The notes under the pieces are model-generated. The model was not told the origin of the DNA. It searched no databases and was given only the letters and a program-made list of their open reading frames with translations. Both the position numbers and the translations under genes were made by a program. A DNA stretch of 64,000 nt from Chloroflexota bacterium (GTDB lineage Bacteria > Chloroflexota > Anaerolineae > Caldilineales > Caldilineaceae). Where the stretch lies: positions 1 to 64,000 of the forward strand of contig BOKO01000016.1 in NCBI GenBank assembly GCA_016861025.1, read 5' to 3'. Positions 8,910 through 18,869 of this stretch are shown here, one piece after another. The first letter of the stretch is position 1. Every line of letters starts with the position of its first letter.

Positions 8910-8974
8910 GAGTGCATCGCCAGAGGCGAAGGCCACCCGCGAACGATCTGCCTGCGTACTGCAAACAGAAGAGT

Positions 8975-9003
8975 AGTATAGTATCCTGCCGACGTTCTGT
9001 CAA
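8975..9003 (-). promoter_or_regulatory. Strong sigma-70-type promoter of yceD-rpmF
   Basis: On the minus strand a perfect TTGACA (+ strand 8998-9003) is followed after exactly 17 bp by TATACT (8975-8980). Transcription should start near 8968, leaving an 85-base leader that contains the hairpin covering the yceD ribosome binding site. Confidence 0.88.
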
Positions 9004-9069
9004 ACTGGATGGCTGGCGGGCGTGGTCAAAATCCTTCCAGAACATGTACAGATTTGCCCGGCACTGTTG

Positions 9070-9546
9070 TTATCTTTGAGGCGGATCGTCGTTGTTCAGC
9101 TCCAGGTTCTGGCGCAGAAGTTCGAGGCCATTGTCCACCTGCTTGGTGATGATGCGCAGCTTCTCAGCCAGCTCCTCCAGCACGCGCGCCGCATAGCGGT
9201 CGGCTTCGTCACGGCGTTGTTGGGCGGAGCGCTGTGAATCGACGATGATGCGCTCCGCCTCCTGGCGCGCCGCCGATACGAGCGCATCGTTGTTCAGGAT
9301 TTCCTGCGCGCGACGTTTTGCCTGTTCGATGATGCGCACCGCTTCAGCTTCCGCCGCCTCCAGGATGCGATCCCGCTCCTGCAACATGCGTTCGCTTTCG
9401 ATGATCGAGCCTGGCACGTTGACGCGCAGCCGTTCAATCACTTCTTTGGCTGCGTTGTAGTCGACCATGCGCAGCGACGACATTGGCAACCGCCGGCTCT
9501 GCTCCAATAGAGCATCTATCTGATCGATGATTTGTAAGATGGCGAT
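9070..9546 (-). CDS. DivIVA-like / ATPase-stalk-like coiled-coil protein, apparent ATC start
   Basis: The protein has 158 residues if started at ATC 9546. It is almost entirely helical: a short N-terminal part (ILQIIDQIDALLEQSRRLP), then a long charged coiled coil (ESERMLQERDRILEAAEAEAVRIIEQ and onward) and a polar tail. This resembles the short DivIVA-like coiled-coil proteins found next to coaD in Gram-positive bacteria and Chloroflexi. The only good ribosome binding site, AGGAGG (+ strand 9553-9558), sits six bases before an ATC codon. No ATG, GTG or TTG is suitably placed. The TTG at 9507 would delete conserved-looking N-terminal residues. A sequencing error of ATG to ATC is the main alternative. 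Confidence 0.7.
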   Translation of the reverse strand: MAILQIIDQIDALLEQSRRLPMSSLRMVDYNAAKEVIERLRVNVPGSIIESERMLQERDRILEAAEAEAVRIIEQAKRRAQEILNNDALVSAARQEAERIIVDSQRSAQQRRDEADRYAARVLEELAEKLRIITKQVDNGLELLRQNLELNNDDPPQR

Positions 9547-9559
9547 GGGGAACCTCCTG

Positions 9560-10102
9560 TCAATCGTGATGCACTAATTTTTCCTCGCGACGCAGGTAAA
9601 TTTTGGGCGAGCCGCTGCGAATTGGCCGGTCAAACTTGCGGCTAAGCGCCTCCAGCACGTGTGAGGGCGCCCAGGCGCTGCATTCACCGCCCAAATGGGC
9701 GACTTCCTTGAGAATGGTGGCGCTCAGATAGGCGTATTCGCTGCTGCAGAAGAGACAACACAACTCAAGCTCTGGCGCCAAGCCAGCATTTGCCCAACCG
9801 ATCTGCTGTTCATATTCAAAATCGGCGACATTGCGCAGCCCCCGCACGATCACGTCGGCTTTATGCTCGCGTGCGCACTCCACCGTCAGCCCGCTGTAAG
9901 TTACGATGCGCAGATTGGGGAGATGCTCCAACGCCTGCACCGCAAGATCAAAGCGCTCGCGCGTGTCAAAAAGGAGCTTCTTGGGCGGCGCATCGTAGAT
10001 GGCAAGCACGACCTCATCGAAAAGCACACTGGCGCGAACAGCGATGTCGATGTGCCCATTGTGGATAGGGTCGAAGGTTCCAGGATAAAGTGCGCGCGCC
10101 AT
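9560..10102 (-). CDS. coaD: Pantetheine-phosphate adenylyltransferase
   Basis: CoaD makes dephospho-CoA from phosphopantetheine and ATP, the fourth step of CoA synthesis. The 180-residue protein shows ALYPGTFDPIHNGHIDI with the HxGH nucleotidyl-transferase motif, RGLRNVADFEYE and the C-terminal LSATILKEVAHLGG segment. In the last motif the common ISST reads LSAT. ATG 10102 is preferred because AAAGGTGG lies upstream; GTG 10111 would add three residues. It lies between hemW (24-bp gap) and the coiled-coil gene. Confidence 0.93.
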   Translation of the reverse strand: MARALYPGTFDPIHNGHIDIAVRASVLFDEVVLAIYDAPPKKLLFDTRERFDLAVQALEHLPNLRIVTYSGLTVECAREHKADVIVRGLRNVADFEYEQQIGWANAGLAPELELCCLFCSSEYAYLSATILKEVAHLGGECSAWAPSHVLEALSRKFDRPIRSGSPKIYLRREEKLVHHD

Positions 10103-10126
10103 GAATGCCACCTTTCCATCGATTGC

Positions 10127-11329
10127 TTATGCTTCGGGCAAGAATTGTAAGAAGACCTGATTGCCCATCAGGAGTCCTCGCCTGGTGAGGCGAATGCGCT
10201 CGTCGTCGATTGTCAGCAAACCATCGGCGCACAGCTGGTTCAGTTCAGTCCGAAAGATGTCAGTGGCGGCGACGCCGTGCTGCGCCATGAAGCGGTCGTG
10301 ACGCACCCCCTCGCGCACCAACCGCAGCCCAACCATCATACTTTCCGCCATCGCCAGCCGGGGCGGGATTTTTTCGATAAATTCTTCAATCGCTTCTCCG
10401 CTCGCCACGCGGCGATTGTAGCCTGCCACCGGTTTGCGATTTCCCCATCGTTTTTCATCGTCATTTTGACGACGCAAATGGCTGTGTGCGCCCGGCCCAA
10501 TGCCAAGATAATCCTGATTGCGCCAGTAGATCAAATTATGACGACAGGCAAAATGTGGCGTTTCGCTGCAGGCGTCGTCCGGCGTCGTCTGTCGCGCCCA
10601 ATTCGACACCTCGTAGTGGATGTATCCAGCTTCTGCCAGTTGCGCCATCGCCATTTCATAAAAATCGGCGGCGGAATCATTGTCCGGCTCCGCCACTTTA
10701 CCGCTTTCGACCCAATGGAAAAGCGGTGTGTTGGGTTCGACAATCAGGCTGTAGAGACTGAGATGCTCCGGCGCCAGTGTCAGCGCCTGGTCGAGCGTCT
10801 CCTGCCAGGCGGCGGCGTCTTGCTCGGGCAGCCCAAAGATAAAATCAAGGTTGATGTTGTCGAACCCGACGCGACGTGCGGCGTCATAGGCGTGGTGAAC
10901 ATCTTCCACCGAGTGAATTCGCCCCAGAAACTGTAGCTCGTCGGGGCGGAAACTTTGCACGCCCATGCTCAGCCGATTGACGCCGAGCGAACGCAGCGTT
11001 GCGAATTTTTCTCGATCTACTGCACCCGGGTTCGCCTCGCATGTGATCTCGGCGGATTCCGCCACGTTGAACAGGCGATGCATTGCTTCGAACAACTGCT
11101 GCAACTGGCGCGGTGTAAGTACGGTTGGGGTGCCGCCGCCGACAAAGACCGTTGTGATCGTGCGCCCGGCGACCAACCCAGCGCGCTGAGCCATCTCTGT
11201 GCAGAGCGCGTCGACGGTCGCCTGGTGCAGCGACTCCATCCCCGCGTAGGTGTTGAAGTCGCAGTAGGGGCACTTCCGCTCGCAGAATGGGATGTGAAGG
11301 TACAACCCCAGGTGGGGTGAATCGCTCAT
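10127..11329 (-). CDS. hemW: Radical SAM protein HemW (coproporphyrinogen III oxidase-like)
   Basis: The protein has 400 residues. The radical SAM iron-sulfur motif CxxxCxxC is visible as C16, C20 and C23 in HIPFCERKCPYCDF, followed by VFVGGGTPTVL and LSMGVQSF. HemW proteins share the HemN fold but act as haem chaperones. The C-terminal HemN-like wing (LVREGVRHDRF onward) is present. The start ATG 11329 overlaps the stop of the FHA gene by four bases, so the two are co-translated. True HemN function cannot be excluded from sequence alone. Confidence 0.88.
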   Translation of the reverse strand: MSDSPHLGLYLHIPFCERKCPYCDFNTYAGMESLHQATVDALCTEMAQRAGLVAGRTITTVFVGGGTPTVLTPRQLQQLFEAMHRLFNVAESAEITCEANPGAVDREKFATLRSLGVNRLSMGVQSFRPDELQFLGRIHSVEDVHHAYDAARRVGFDNINLDFIFGLPEQDAAAWQETLDQALTLAPEHLSLYSLIVEPNTPLFHWVESGKVAEPDNDSAADFYEMAMAQLAEAGYIHYEVSNWARQTTPDDACSETPHFACRHNLIYWRNQDYLGIGPGAHSHLRRQNDDEKRWGNRKPVAGYNRRVASGEAIEEFIEKIPPRLAMAESMMVGLRLVREGVRHDRFMAQHGVAATDIFRTELNQLCADGLLTIDDERIRLTRRGLLMGNQVFLQFLPEA

Positions 11330-12030
11330 CGGTTTTCCATGCGAAAGCCGTGGCCGCGCACGGTGATAATGTAACGAAACTCGTTGTCGCATTCTTCGAT
11401 GCGTTCGCGCAGCCGACGCACCAGCGCGTCGATTGCCTGTTCGCTCACGCCTTCGCTTGCAGCTTCGGGCCACACAGCCTCTATGATTTGTTCGCGTGTG
11501 ATCACGCTGCCGCCCGATTCCCACAGCGCGTCGAGCAGCCGGTATTGATGTAGGCTCAACGGCGGATCGATCAACGCTCCGTTGACCCAGACCTGACGCG
11601 TCTCTTTATCGATGCGCAGGCCGCGCTTATCGCTTTCGAGTGAGAGTGGAGCTGTGGCGCCGGCATCGACAAACGCCAATTTGAAACGAAGCGCAATCTG
11701 CAGTTCATCGCCATCCTGCAGCGCGCACGGCGTATTTGGCTGCACTTCCTGTCCGTTGACATGGGTGCCGTTCTTGCTGCCCAAATCTTCGATGAGGTAT
11801 TGGTCGCCCCCCCAAAAGATGCGCGCATGACGACGGCTCACCTGGCGGTCAGGCAGATGGATGTCGCAGCCCTCATCGCGCCCGATTGTCAACGAGCGAT
11901 TGCGGTCCAGCGGCCATCGTCGCCCTGTCTCCGCCCCGCGCTGCAGAACGAGCATTGCGTTCTCTTTCGACTTGGCGTCATTGGCGGCGACGGCGCCATT
12001 TTCAGCTTCCAGGTTTGACTCAGCTGGCAT
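11326..12030 (-). CDS. FHA domain - winged-helix (OmpR/SARP-type) DNA-binding protein
   Basis: The 234-residue protein joins two domains. Residues about 25-110 form a forkhead-associated domain that binds phosphothreonine; its key residues are GRDEGCDIHLPD, VSRRHARI and SKNGTHVNG. Residues about 140-234 form an OmpR-type winged helix (LSLHQYRLLDALWESGGSVITREQI and onward, ending YIITVRGHGFRME). A Ser/Thr kinase gene is divergently encoded across a 310-bp spacer, which makes that kinase a plausible partner. ATG 12030 is chosen for its GAGGAG upstream. Target genes are unknown. Confidence 0.85.
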   Translation of the reverse strand: MPAESNLEAENGAVAANDAKSKENAMLVLQRGAETGRRWPLDRNRSLTIGRDEGCDIHLPDRQVSRRHARIFWGGDQYLIEDLGSKNGTHVNGQEVQPNTPCALQDGDELQIALRFKLAFVDAGATAPLSLESDKRGLRIDKETRQVWVNGALIDPPLSLHQYRLLDALWESGGSVITREQIIEAVWPEAASEGVSEQAIDALVRRLRERIEECDNEFRYIITVRGHGFRMENR

Positions 12031-12179
12031 TTGACTCCTCACATAAAGTCGGGCGATTGCGAAACCAGGGGGGACTCAATGTGTCTCCCCCAAAATCTGG
12101 CGCAACGCCTTTGGCTCCTACGGTGTAATTCAAGGGCGTCCGTCTCAGAGGTGAAGCAGCCCCTGGCTCCCATCGCTAA

Positions 12180-12208
12180 TTGACATCGTCTGGTCAGACG
12201 CCCATAAT
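12180..12208 (+). promoter_or_regulatory. Promoter of the Ser/Thr kinase gene with internal operator-like palindrome
   Basis: TTGACA (12180-12185) and CATAAT (12203-12208) are separated by exactly 17 bp. The spacer contains a perfect inverted repeat, CGTCTG-GT-CAGACG (12187-12200), placed where a bound regulator would block RNA polymerase. The kinase start codon lies about 130 bp downstream. Confidence 0.75.
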
Positions 12209-12267
12209 GCATGATATGACGAACAGTGATTCAGAATCTTTGCGGACGCCGATTTCTGAACGAACGT

Positions 12268-12276
12268 ATTATACCA
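12268..12276 (-). promoter_or_regulatory. Extended -10 promoter element for FHA-hemW operon
   Basis: On the minus strand TGG is followed by a perfect TATAAT (+ strand 12268-12273), an extended -10 element. No strong -35 is visible. Transcription would begin near 12261 and give a leader of about 230 bases before the FHA gene. Confidence 0.5.
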
Positions 12277-12340
12277 AAGTTGCACAACCACAAAAACGAT
12301 CCGGTCCGCGTCATGATTAAGTCAAGTTGTCCGGTGTAGA

Positions 12341-13354
12341 ATGCAACATATATTGGAAACCGGCAAAGTTCTGCGTGGCCGTTATTCGATTCAAGAACTG
12401 GTTGGTCAAGGGGGGATGGGCGCTGTCTATCGCGCCGAAGATTTGCGTCTTTCGGGGCGCGTCTGTGCAGTGAAGGAAGTGCTGCCTGCCCTTTCGGAAA
12501 GCTCCGCTACTAAGGAGGAGCTGGAGCAGCTTGCCGAACAGTTTCGGGTTGAGGCAAGCACGCTGGCGCGGCTGGATCATCCCAACCTGCCCAAAGTTTC
12601 GGATTATTTCTCCGTCGGCGGCCGCGAATACCTTGTCATGGACTTTGTCGATGGCCGCGATCTGCAAGAGATTCTTCTAGAAGCGCAGCGTCGCGGCGAG
12701 CGTCTGCTCGAAGCGCAGGTGCTGCTTTATGCCACGCAGTTGCTCGACGCCCTCGAGTATATGCACAGCCAGGACCCGCCGGTCGTGCATCGCGATATCA
12801 AACCAAGCAACATCAAGGTCACGCCGCGCGGCACAGTCAAGTTGGTTGATTTCGGGTTGGTCAAGGTGTTGCGCACGAACGATAGCCGCACGGTGACGGT
12901 GGTGCAAGGGCGCGGCACCGTCGCTTATACACCCCTCGAACAGTATGGCGGCGACACCGGCTTCACCGACGGGCGCAGCGACATCTACTCGCTGGCAGCG
13001 ACGCTCTATCATTTGTTGTCCGGTCAGCCGCCAGCCGATGCCAAAGAACGCTTTCTCCGCCCCGGTCTGCTCACGCCGCTGCGTCAGCTCAACCCTGACG
13101 TTTCGCCGCGCGTCGAGCGGGCGATCTTTCGTGCGCTTTCGATGCATCCCAACGAACGCCCCAGCAGTGCACGTGAGTTTCGCGAGATGCTGCTCGGTTC
13201 AGATCTGCGCGTCTACCCACCGACGCCGTCGACGATGCTTCCGCCAGTCGACTCGCGGCTACGCAGCTGGGGCATGATTCTCAAGGAAAACAGCCTTCTG
13301 GTCGGCTTAGCTGGGGTGTTGTTGCTCATTGCGATCTTAATCAGCATCCTATAG
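12341..13354 (+). CDS. Membrane-anchored Ser/Thr protein kinase (PknB-like)
   Basis: The protein has 337 residues with a complete Hanks-type kinase domain. The glycine loop is GQGGMG at 22-27, the ATP-binding lysine is K45 in CAVKEV, the catalytic loop is HRDIKPSN at 150-157 and the metal-binding DFG is at 170-172. APE is replaced by a TPLEQY context, as in many Chloroflexi kinases. One transmembrane helix (about 315-337) ends the protein and leaves essentially no extracellular domain, so it has no visible sensor. The divergent FHA regulator is a likely phospho-dependent partner. Start ATG 12341 has no good Shine-Dalgarno; a TTG at 12353 is possible. Confidence 0.92.
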   Translation: MQHILETGKVLRGRYSIQELVGQGGMGAVYRAEDLRLSGRVCAVKEVLPALSESSATKEELEQLAEQFRVEASTLARLDHPNLPKVSDYFSVGGREYLVMDFVDGRDLQEILLEAQRRGERLLEAQVLLYATQLLDALEYMHSQDPPVVHRDIKPSNIKVTPRGTVKLVDFGLVKVLRTNDSRTVTVVQGRGTVAYTPLEQYGGDTGFTDGRSDIYSLAATLYHLLSGQPPADAKERFLRPGLLTPLRQLNPDVSPRVERAIFRALSMHPNERPSSAREFREMLLGSDLRVYPPTPSTMLPPVDSRLRSWGMILKENSLLVGLAGVLLLIAILISIL

Positions 13355-13431
13355 CAGATGTAGATGCGAATGATCAAGCTGTTCTGGTCGGGATGGCGAT
13401 GTGTCCTTGCGTAGACGACATTTTTTGCCGT

Positions 13432-15042
13432 TCAGTTGTCCGTTGGGAATGGCGGCAATGTGCGGCGGCGTTCGACCAGCAACGGCTCAGCCTCGGCGTC
13501 AGATTGCGGATACGTTGATTGTGGTTGTTGAAGTGGGTGGACAGCCGAGGTCGAGTGGCGTTCACTATGCTGCAGCCCCCAGAAAAGCAGACCAAGCGGT
13601 GCGCAGATCAGCGCGCTGCTGACAAGTCCCCAAACCAGCAACGCCGCCACGCCGATTAGCTGCGCCTGAAATTGCGCAGGAAAATCGGGCTGAAACCCAC
13701 CTGCGGCGAAAAGCCCTGTCACGCCCTGGCGGGCGACGCCAAGATAGGCGTCGACGCCGGTCGCTTGCCAGCCTGCACCCACCGCACCATCGGCGAAGAC
13801 GCCTGCCAGCAGCAGCCCGACAATTGCCGGTGCGCCAGCTATGACCACCAGCCCGGTGTCGTCGTCGAGTCGCGCCAGATTGTCGATTACATAGGTCAGC
13901 AATGGCGTCGTCGTCCCGGCAAACAGCCCGATCAGCAGAGCTGGCAGCGGTTGCACGAAAGGAGCGGCGGCCAAACCGGCCACTGCTCCCGCCACCAACC
14001 CGCGCGCCGCCATTGTCGGATGACTGCGACCGGCGACGAACCAGGTGTACATGAGCGGGATGAACGCGCCCGCAGTCGCCGAGAGCAACACATTGACGCT
14101 GCCGCGCATCATGCCAAGATCCGACAGCGCCTCGACCTGCAAGGGATTTGCCCACAGCCAGCCGACAATGCCTGCCAGCATCAGCAAGGCGCCGACAACG
14201 GTGAGCAGCGGCTGATAGTCGTGCGGCAAATCAGTTGCGCTGGCAACCGGGCGGCGCGGCGTCCACACCACCAGCGCAACCAACCCGAATGCGGCCGCCA
14301 GCAGAAAGACCACGCCAGCGCCGCCAAAGTCGATGAAGCCATGACCCAGCGTCAGGTTGCGTCCAAGCGCCGCCAGCCAACCGCCGCCCTGCACCCAATT
14401 TCCAGCCAGTGGATAGACGAGCCCGCCCATCAACAGCGCAATTGCCAGCGTCGCCAACCAGGGCGCCCGCCCGCGCAACGCCATCACCGGCAGCAGTGTC
14501 ACGACAAATAACCAGGGCAGGTGCGCCAGAAAGAGCGCATAGACCAGCGCCGTCATATCAGCGCCGGCCAAAAACCAGCCGCTGAGTCCCGCAGCGCCCC
14601 AGCCCACACCCCAATCCGGCGGCAGAGGACTCCATTCCCAGACCAGACCGCGCAACTCCGGACGCACATACAGCAGGCCGATCCCGCCAAAATGCAGTGC
14701 AAAGCCGACCGACCAATACGCCAACGTAGCCAGGCTGATGGCGCCCACAGCCGCCAGCGCCGCATTCCACGCCCGCTCGCGCTCCAGAGCGGCCACGCCG
14801 ATCAACACCAGACCTGCGGGCACAAGCAACGCCACCGTCGCCGCCAGCAGAAACCAAAACATCGGAATCGGCGCTGAAGATGGAACGCCGCTCTGCGCCA
14901 ACGCCGGCGTTGGTGCAAACAGCGTAGCTGAAGCAAATAACACTGCCAGCGCCGCCACAATCGCTGTTCGATAGCATCCCCGGCAATATGCCAAACGGCG
15001 TGATCGTTGCACTATCGTTATAGCAAAAAAAGGAATCATCAT
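13432..15042 (-). CDS. Ammonium transporter (Amt)-like membrane protein lacking the twin histidines
   Basis: The 536-residue protein has a signal peptide ending near ALAQ (about residue 50) followed by about eleven hydrophobic helices. Two Amt landmarks align: GGGWLAALG with IDFGGAGVVF (about 220-246), and RLDDDTGLVVIAGAPAIVG (about 391-409). In Amt channels these segments carry the pore histidines equivalent to E. coli His168 and His318. Here the aligned residues appear to be F246 and A402. The protein may have lost ammonium conduction or gained another function such as sensing. The C-terminal 60 residues are polar and Pro/Gln-rich. ATG 15042 starts next to ATG 15039; the long upstream frame to 15375 overlaps the divergent gene. 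Confidence 0.7.
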   Translation of the reverse strand: MMIPFFAITIVQRSRRLAYCRGCYRTAIVAALAVLFASATLFAPTPALAQSGVPSSAPIPMFWFLLAATVALLVPAGLVLIGVAALERERAWNAALAAVGAISLATLAYWSVGFALHFGGIGLLYVRPELRGLVWEWSPLPPDWGVGWGAAGLSGWFLAGADMTALVYALFLAHLPWLFVVTLLPVMALRGRAPWLATLAIALLMGGLVYPLAGNWVQGGGWLAALGRNLTLGHGFIDFGGAGVVFLLAAAFGLVALVVWTPRRPVASATDLPHDYQPLLTVVGALLMLAGIVGWLWANPLQVEALSDLGMMRGSVNVLLSATAGAFIPLMYTWFVAGRSHPTMAARGLVAGAVAGLAAAPFVQPLPALLIGLFAGTTTPLLTYVIDNLARLDDDTGLVVIAGAPAIVGLLLAGVFADGAVGAGWQATGVDAYLGVARQGVTGLFAAGGFQPDFPAQFQAQLIGVAALLVWGLVSSALICAPLGLLFWGLQHSERHSTSAVHPLQQPQSTYPQSDAEAEPLLVERRRTLPPFPTDN

Positions 15043-15125
15043 GAGATAGTATCGCTGTGTGCTAGAAAACGTGCGCCTATCATAGCAGAGGCGCGGCGGA
15101 TGCCAAAAGCGCGCCAGGAATGTGG

Positions 15126-15131
15126 TACACT
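15126..15131 (+). promoter_or_regulatory. Extended -10 element directly upstream of the DUF2723 gene
   Basis: TGTGG followed by TACACT (15126-15131) is an extended -10. The proposed ATG is at 15139, only seven bases further on. If this element is used, the transcript would be leaderless or nearly so, in line with the lack of a Shine-Dalgarno before that ATG. Confidence 0.45.
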
Positions 15132-15138
15132 GCCAGGA

Positions 15139-17043
15139 ATGGTGCATCCATCGACGTGTGAAACAGAACATCCACCTTTGAGCAAGAGATGGCAACGGCT
15201 GCTGCCAGGCATAGTCTTTATTGTTTTTTTGTTGCTCTATGTCTTCACCGCCGCTCCATCGATTGTCGAGCTGTTCGACGATTCGCTGGAATTTCAGTTT
15301 GTCTTGCCAACGTTCGGCATCGCCCATCCGACCGGCTATCCGTTGTACACACTGGTTGGCGGTGTGTGGAGCCATCTACTTCCCTTTGGAAACTGGGCGT
15401 GGCGCGTAAACATTTTCAGCGCCGTTGCTGCTGCGGGCGCCGTTGCGTTGGTCTTTGTTCTCACACAGCGTCTTACCGCCAGGAATGAGCACAGCGATGT
15501 TTGGGGGGCAACCGCTGCCGCCATTGCGTTTGGCTTTGGCGAGGTCTGGTGGAGCCAGGCGACTGTGGCGGAAGTCTACGCCATGCACAACTTGCTTGTC
15601 GCCGCGATTCTGGCGCTCGCCCTTAGTCTGCCTTCCATGGACAGGTCGACCGCCGATCGCCGCATGGCGTTGATGTTGGCGTTGGTCGGGCTGGGGTTGG
15701 CGCATCACCGCATGATTGTGTTGCTCCTGCCAGGGCTGGCGATTTATCTTCTCTGGACAACGCCTACACTCCTGCGCCCGCGCCGGGTCTGGCTGATCTG
15801 GCTGGCGGCGCTGCTGACGCCGCTGCTGCTCTACGCCTATATTCCGTTGCGCGCTGCACAGGGCGTCGTCGATCTGAATGGCGGTTACGTCAACACGTGG
15901 GCTGGCTTCTGGGATCACGTGTTGGCGCGGCGTTACACCAGCTTTTTCGCAGCCAATGAACTCACCCACAGTTATGACGCACCGGGGTGGCTCATACTCT
16001 GGCGCGAGCAGATGGGATGGATGGGCGTCGGGTTGAGCGTACTTGGTCTCGGCGCATTGGCCGACCGTCGGCGTCGTTCAGGGTGGGTGCTGATCGTGCT
16101 TGTCCTGGCGGCGAACCTGATTTTCACGCTCAACTATCGCGTCGGCGACCCCGAAGTGTTTCTGTTGCCGGTCTTTTTGTGCACGGCGGTTCTGGCCGGC
16201 GGTGGATTGGCGCTGATTCGCCGTTGGCTTCAGCGCAGATTCACCCCGCCGACATCGGTGATGTCGCTGTTGTTGGCATCCATCGTGCTGCTGTTGCTTG
16301 GCGGGATTGGGCGCAGTGCGCCGGTCAATCGCAGCGCGGATTGGTTCGTACACGATTACGCCGTTGATATGGCGACAGTCACCTTTCCCGAAAACAGCCG
16401 CGTCATTGGCATCGAAGGCGAGATGACGGCGCTGCGTTATATGCAGCGCGCCGAGCAGTTGGGGTTGGCGGCGACGCCGGTGGTTGCCAATGCAGCGGAG
16501 GATCGCCGCAGTGCAGTGACCGCCAGCATGGCCGCCGGCGCGCCGGTCTACCTGACGCGTGAGCTAGAGGGGATCGATAGGGTGTACAGTTTCACCGGAG
16601 AGGGGCCGTTGGTGCGGGTCTGGCCGCGTGGGGTGGTCGAGGAGCGTGCACCATCGCGCCGCGTTGATCTGTCGCTGCTCGATGGGCGTCTGTTAATGGA
16701 AGGTTATGATCTCGAACGGCTGGAGTGGGCCGGCGGGCCAGTTGTGCGCATTACGCTCTATTGGCGACCGCTCGAACCAGTCGATCGTGACCTGAAGGTC
16801 TCGTTGCGCGTGGTCAATGAAGCGGGCGAGCCGAAAATGCTGCGCAGCGGGCTGCCCGCCGTCACCGATGCTTACCCGCTACGTCAGGTCGCACGCACGC
16901 CGAGTTGGGAAAAGAATATCCAGGTGCGCGATGTCTACGAGACGAAGTTGCCTGACGATCTGATCGACGCTGCTGTGCTCGTGATCGTCTATGACGCTGA
17001 CACACTCGCCGAGGTGGGAAGACTGAATGCACCCGTGCCTTGA
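15139..17043 (+). CDS. DUF2723 family membrane protein (putative glycosyltransferase)
   Basis: The 634-residue protein has about ten hydrophobic helices in its first 400 residues. The family signature is present near the N-terminus: an acidic pair in VELFDDSLEFQFV followed by GIAHPTGYPLYTLVG and FGNWAWRVN. DUF2723 proteins share the fold of GT-C glycosyltransferases, which use lipid-linked sugars on the outer face of the membrane. The remaining 230 residues form a soluble extracellular part ending in a beta-rich domain. It is divergent from the Amt-like gene. The donor and acceptor are unknown. Confidence 0.82.
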   Translation: MVHPSTCETEHPPLSKRWQRLLPGIVFIVFLLLYVFTAAPSIVELFDDSLEFQFVLPTFGIAHPTGYPLYTLVGGVWSHLLPFGNWAWRVNIFSAVAAAGAVALVFVLTQRLTARNEHSDVWGATAAAIAFGFGEVWWSQATVAEVYAMHNLLVAAILALALSLPSMDRSTADRRMALMLALVGLGLAHHRMIVLLLPGLAIYLLWTTPTLLRPRRVWLIWLAALLTPLLLYAYIPLRAAQGVVDLNGGYVNTWAGFWDHVLARRYTSFFAANELTHSYDAPGWLILWREQMGWMGVGLSVLGLGALADRRRRSGWVLIVLVLAANLIFTLNYRVGDPEVFLLPVFLCTAVLAGGGLALIRRWLQRRFTPPTSVMSLLLASIVLLLLGGIGRSAPVNRSADWFVHDYAVDMATVTFPENSRVIGIEGEMTALRYMQRAEQLGLAATPVVANAAEDRRSAVTASMAAGAPVYLTRELEGIDRVYSFTGEGPLVRVWPRGVVEERAPSRRVDLSLLDGRLLMEGYDLERLEWAGGPVVRITLYWRPLEPVDRDLKVSLRVVNEAGEPKMLRSGLPAVTDAYPLRQVARTPSWEKNIQVRDVYETKLPDDLIDAAVLVIVYDADTLAEVGRLNAPVP

Positions 17044-17121
17044 ATGTATCAATCAATCCTGGCGCTGACGTTGCAGAATTGGATGCAGCAGAGTTTGATT
17101 ATGAAAACAGTCCACAAGCTT

Positions 17122-17150
17122 TTGGTCTGGCAGCCAGTTGATGGTACACT
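17122..17150 (+). promoter_or_regulatory. Promoter upstream of the 530-aa hypothetical gene
   Basis: TTGGTC (17122-17127) and TACACT (17145-17150) are separated by 17 bp, and TGG just before the -10 makes it extended. It lies in a 218-bp gap and would give a leader of about 105 bases before the GTG at 17262. Confidence 0.6.
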
Positions 17151-17261
17151 GTTTCTTTGCGATTACGATTTTCTGCATTGGCAGAGACAATTTGAATGTA
17201 ATGACGCAACAGCCAGAGTTTGACCAAAACGATTCCGACAGTGAAAAAACAGGAGGAAAGC

Positions 17262-18854
<1,593 letters not shown>

Positions 18855-18869
18855 GAGGTTTAAACGATC

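Larger units (their letters stand above)
12031..12340. other. Divergent intergenic region between FHA regulator and Ser/Thr kinase
   Basis: This 310-bp spacer contains no gene. It holds a rightward promoter with a palindrome in its spacer (12180-12208) and a leftward extended -10 element (12268-12276). It also contains the Shine-Dalgarno of the FHA gene. Both promoters give long untranslated leaders, so they overlap head to head. Confidence 0.7.
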
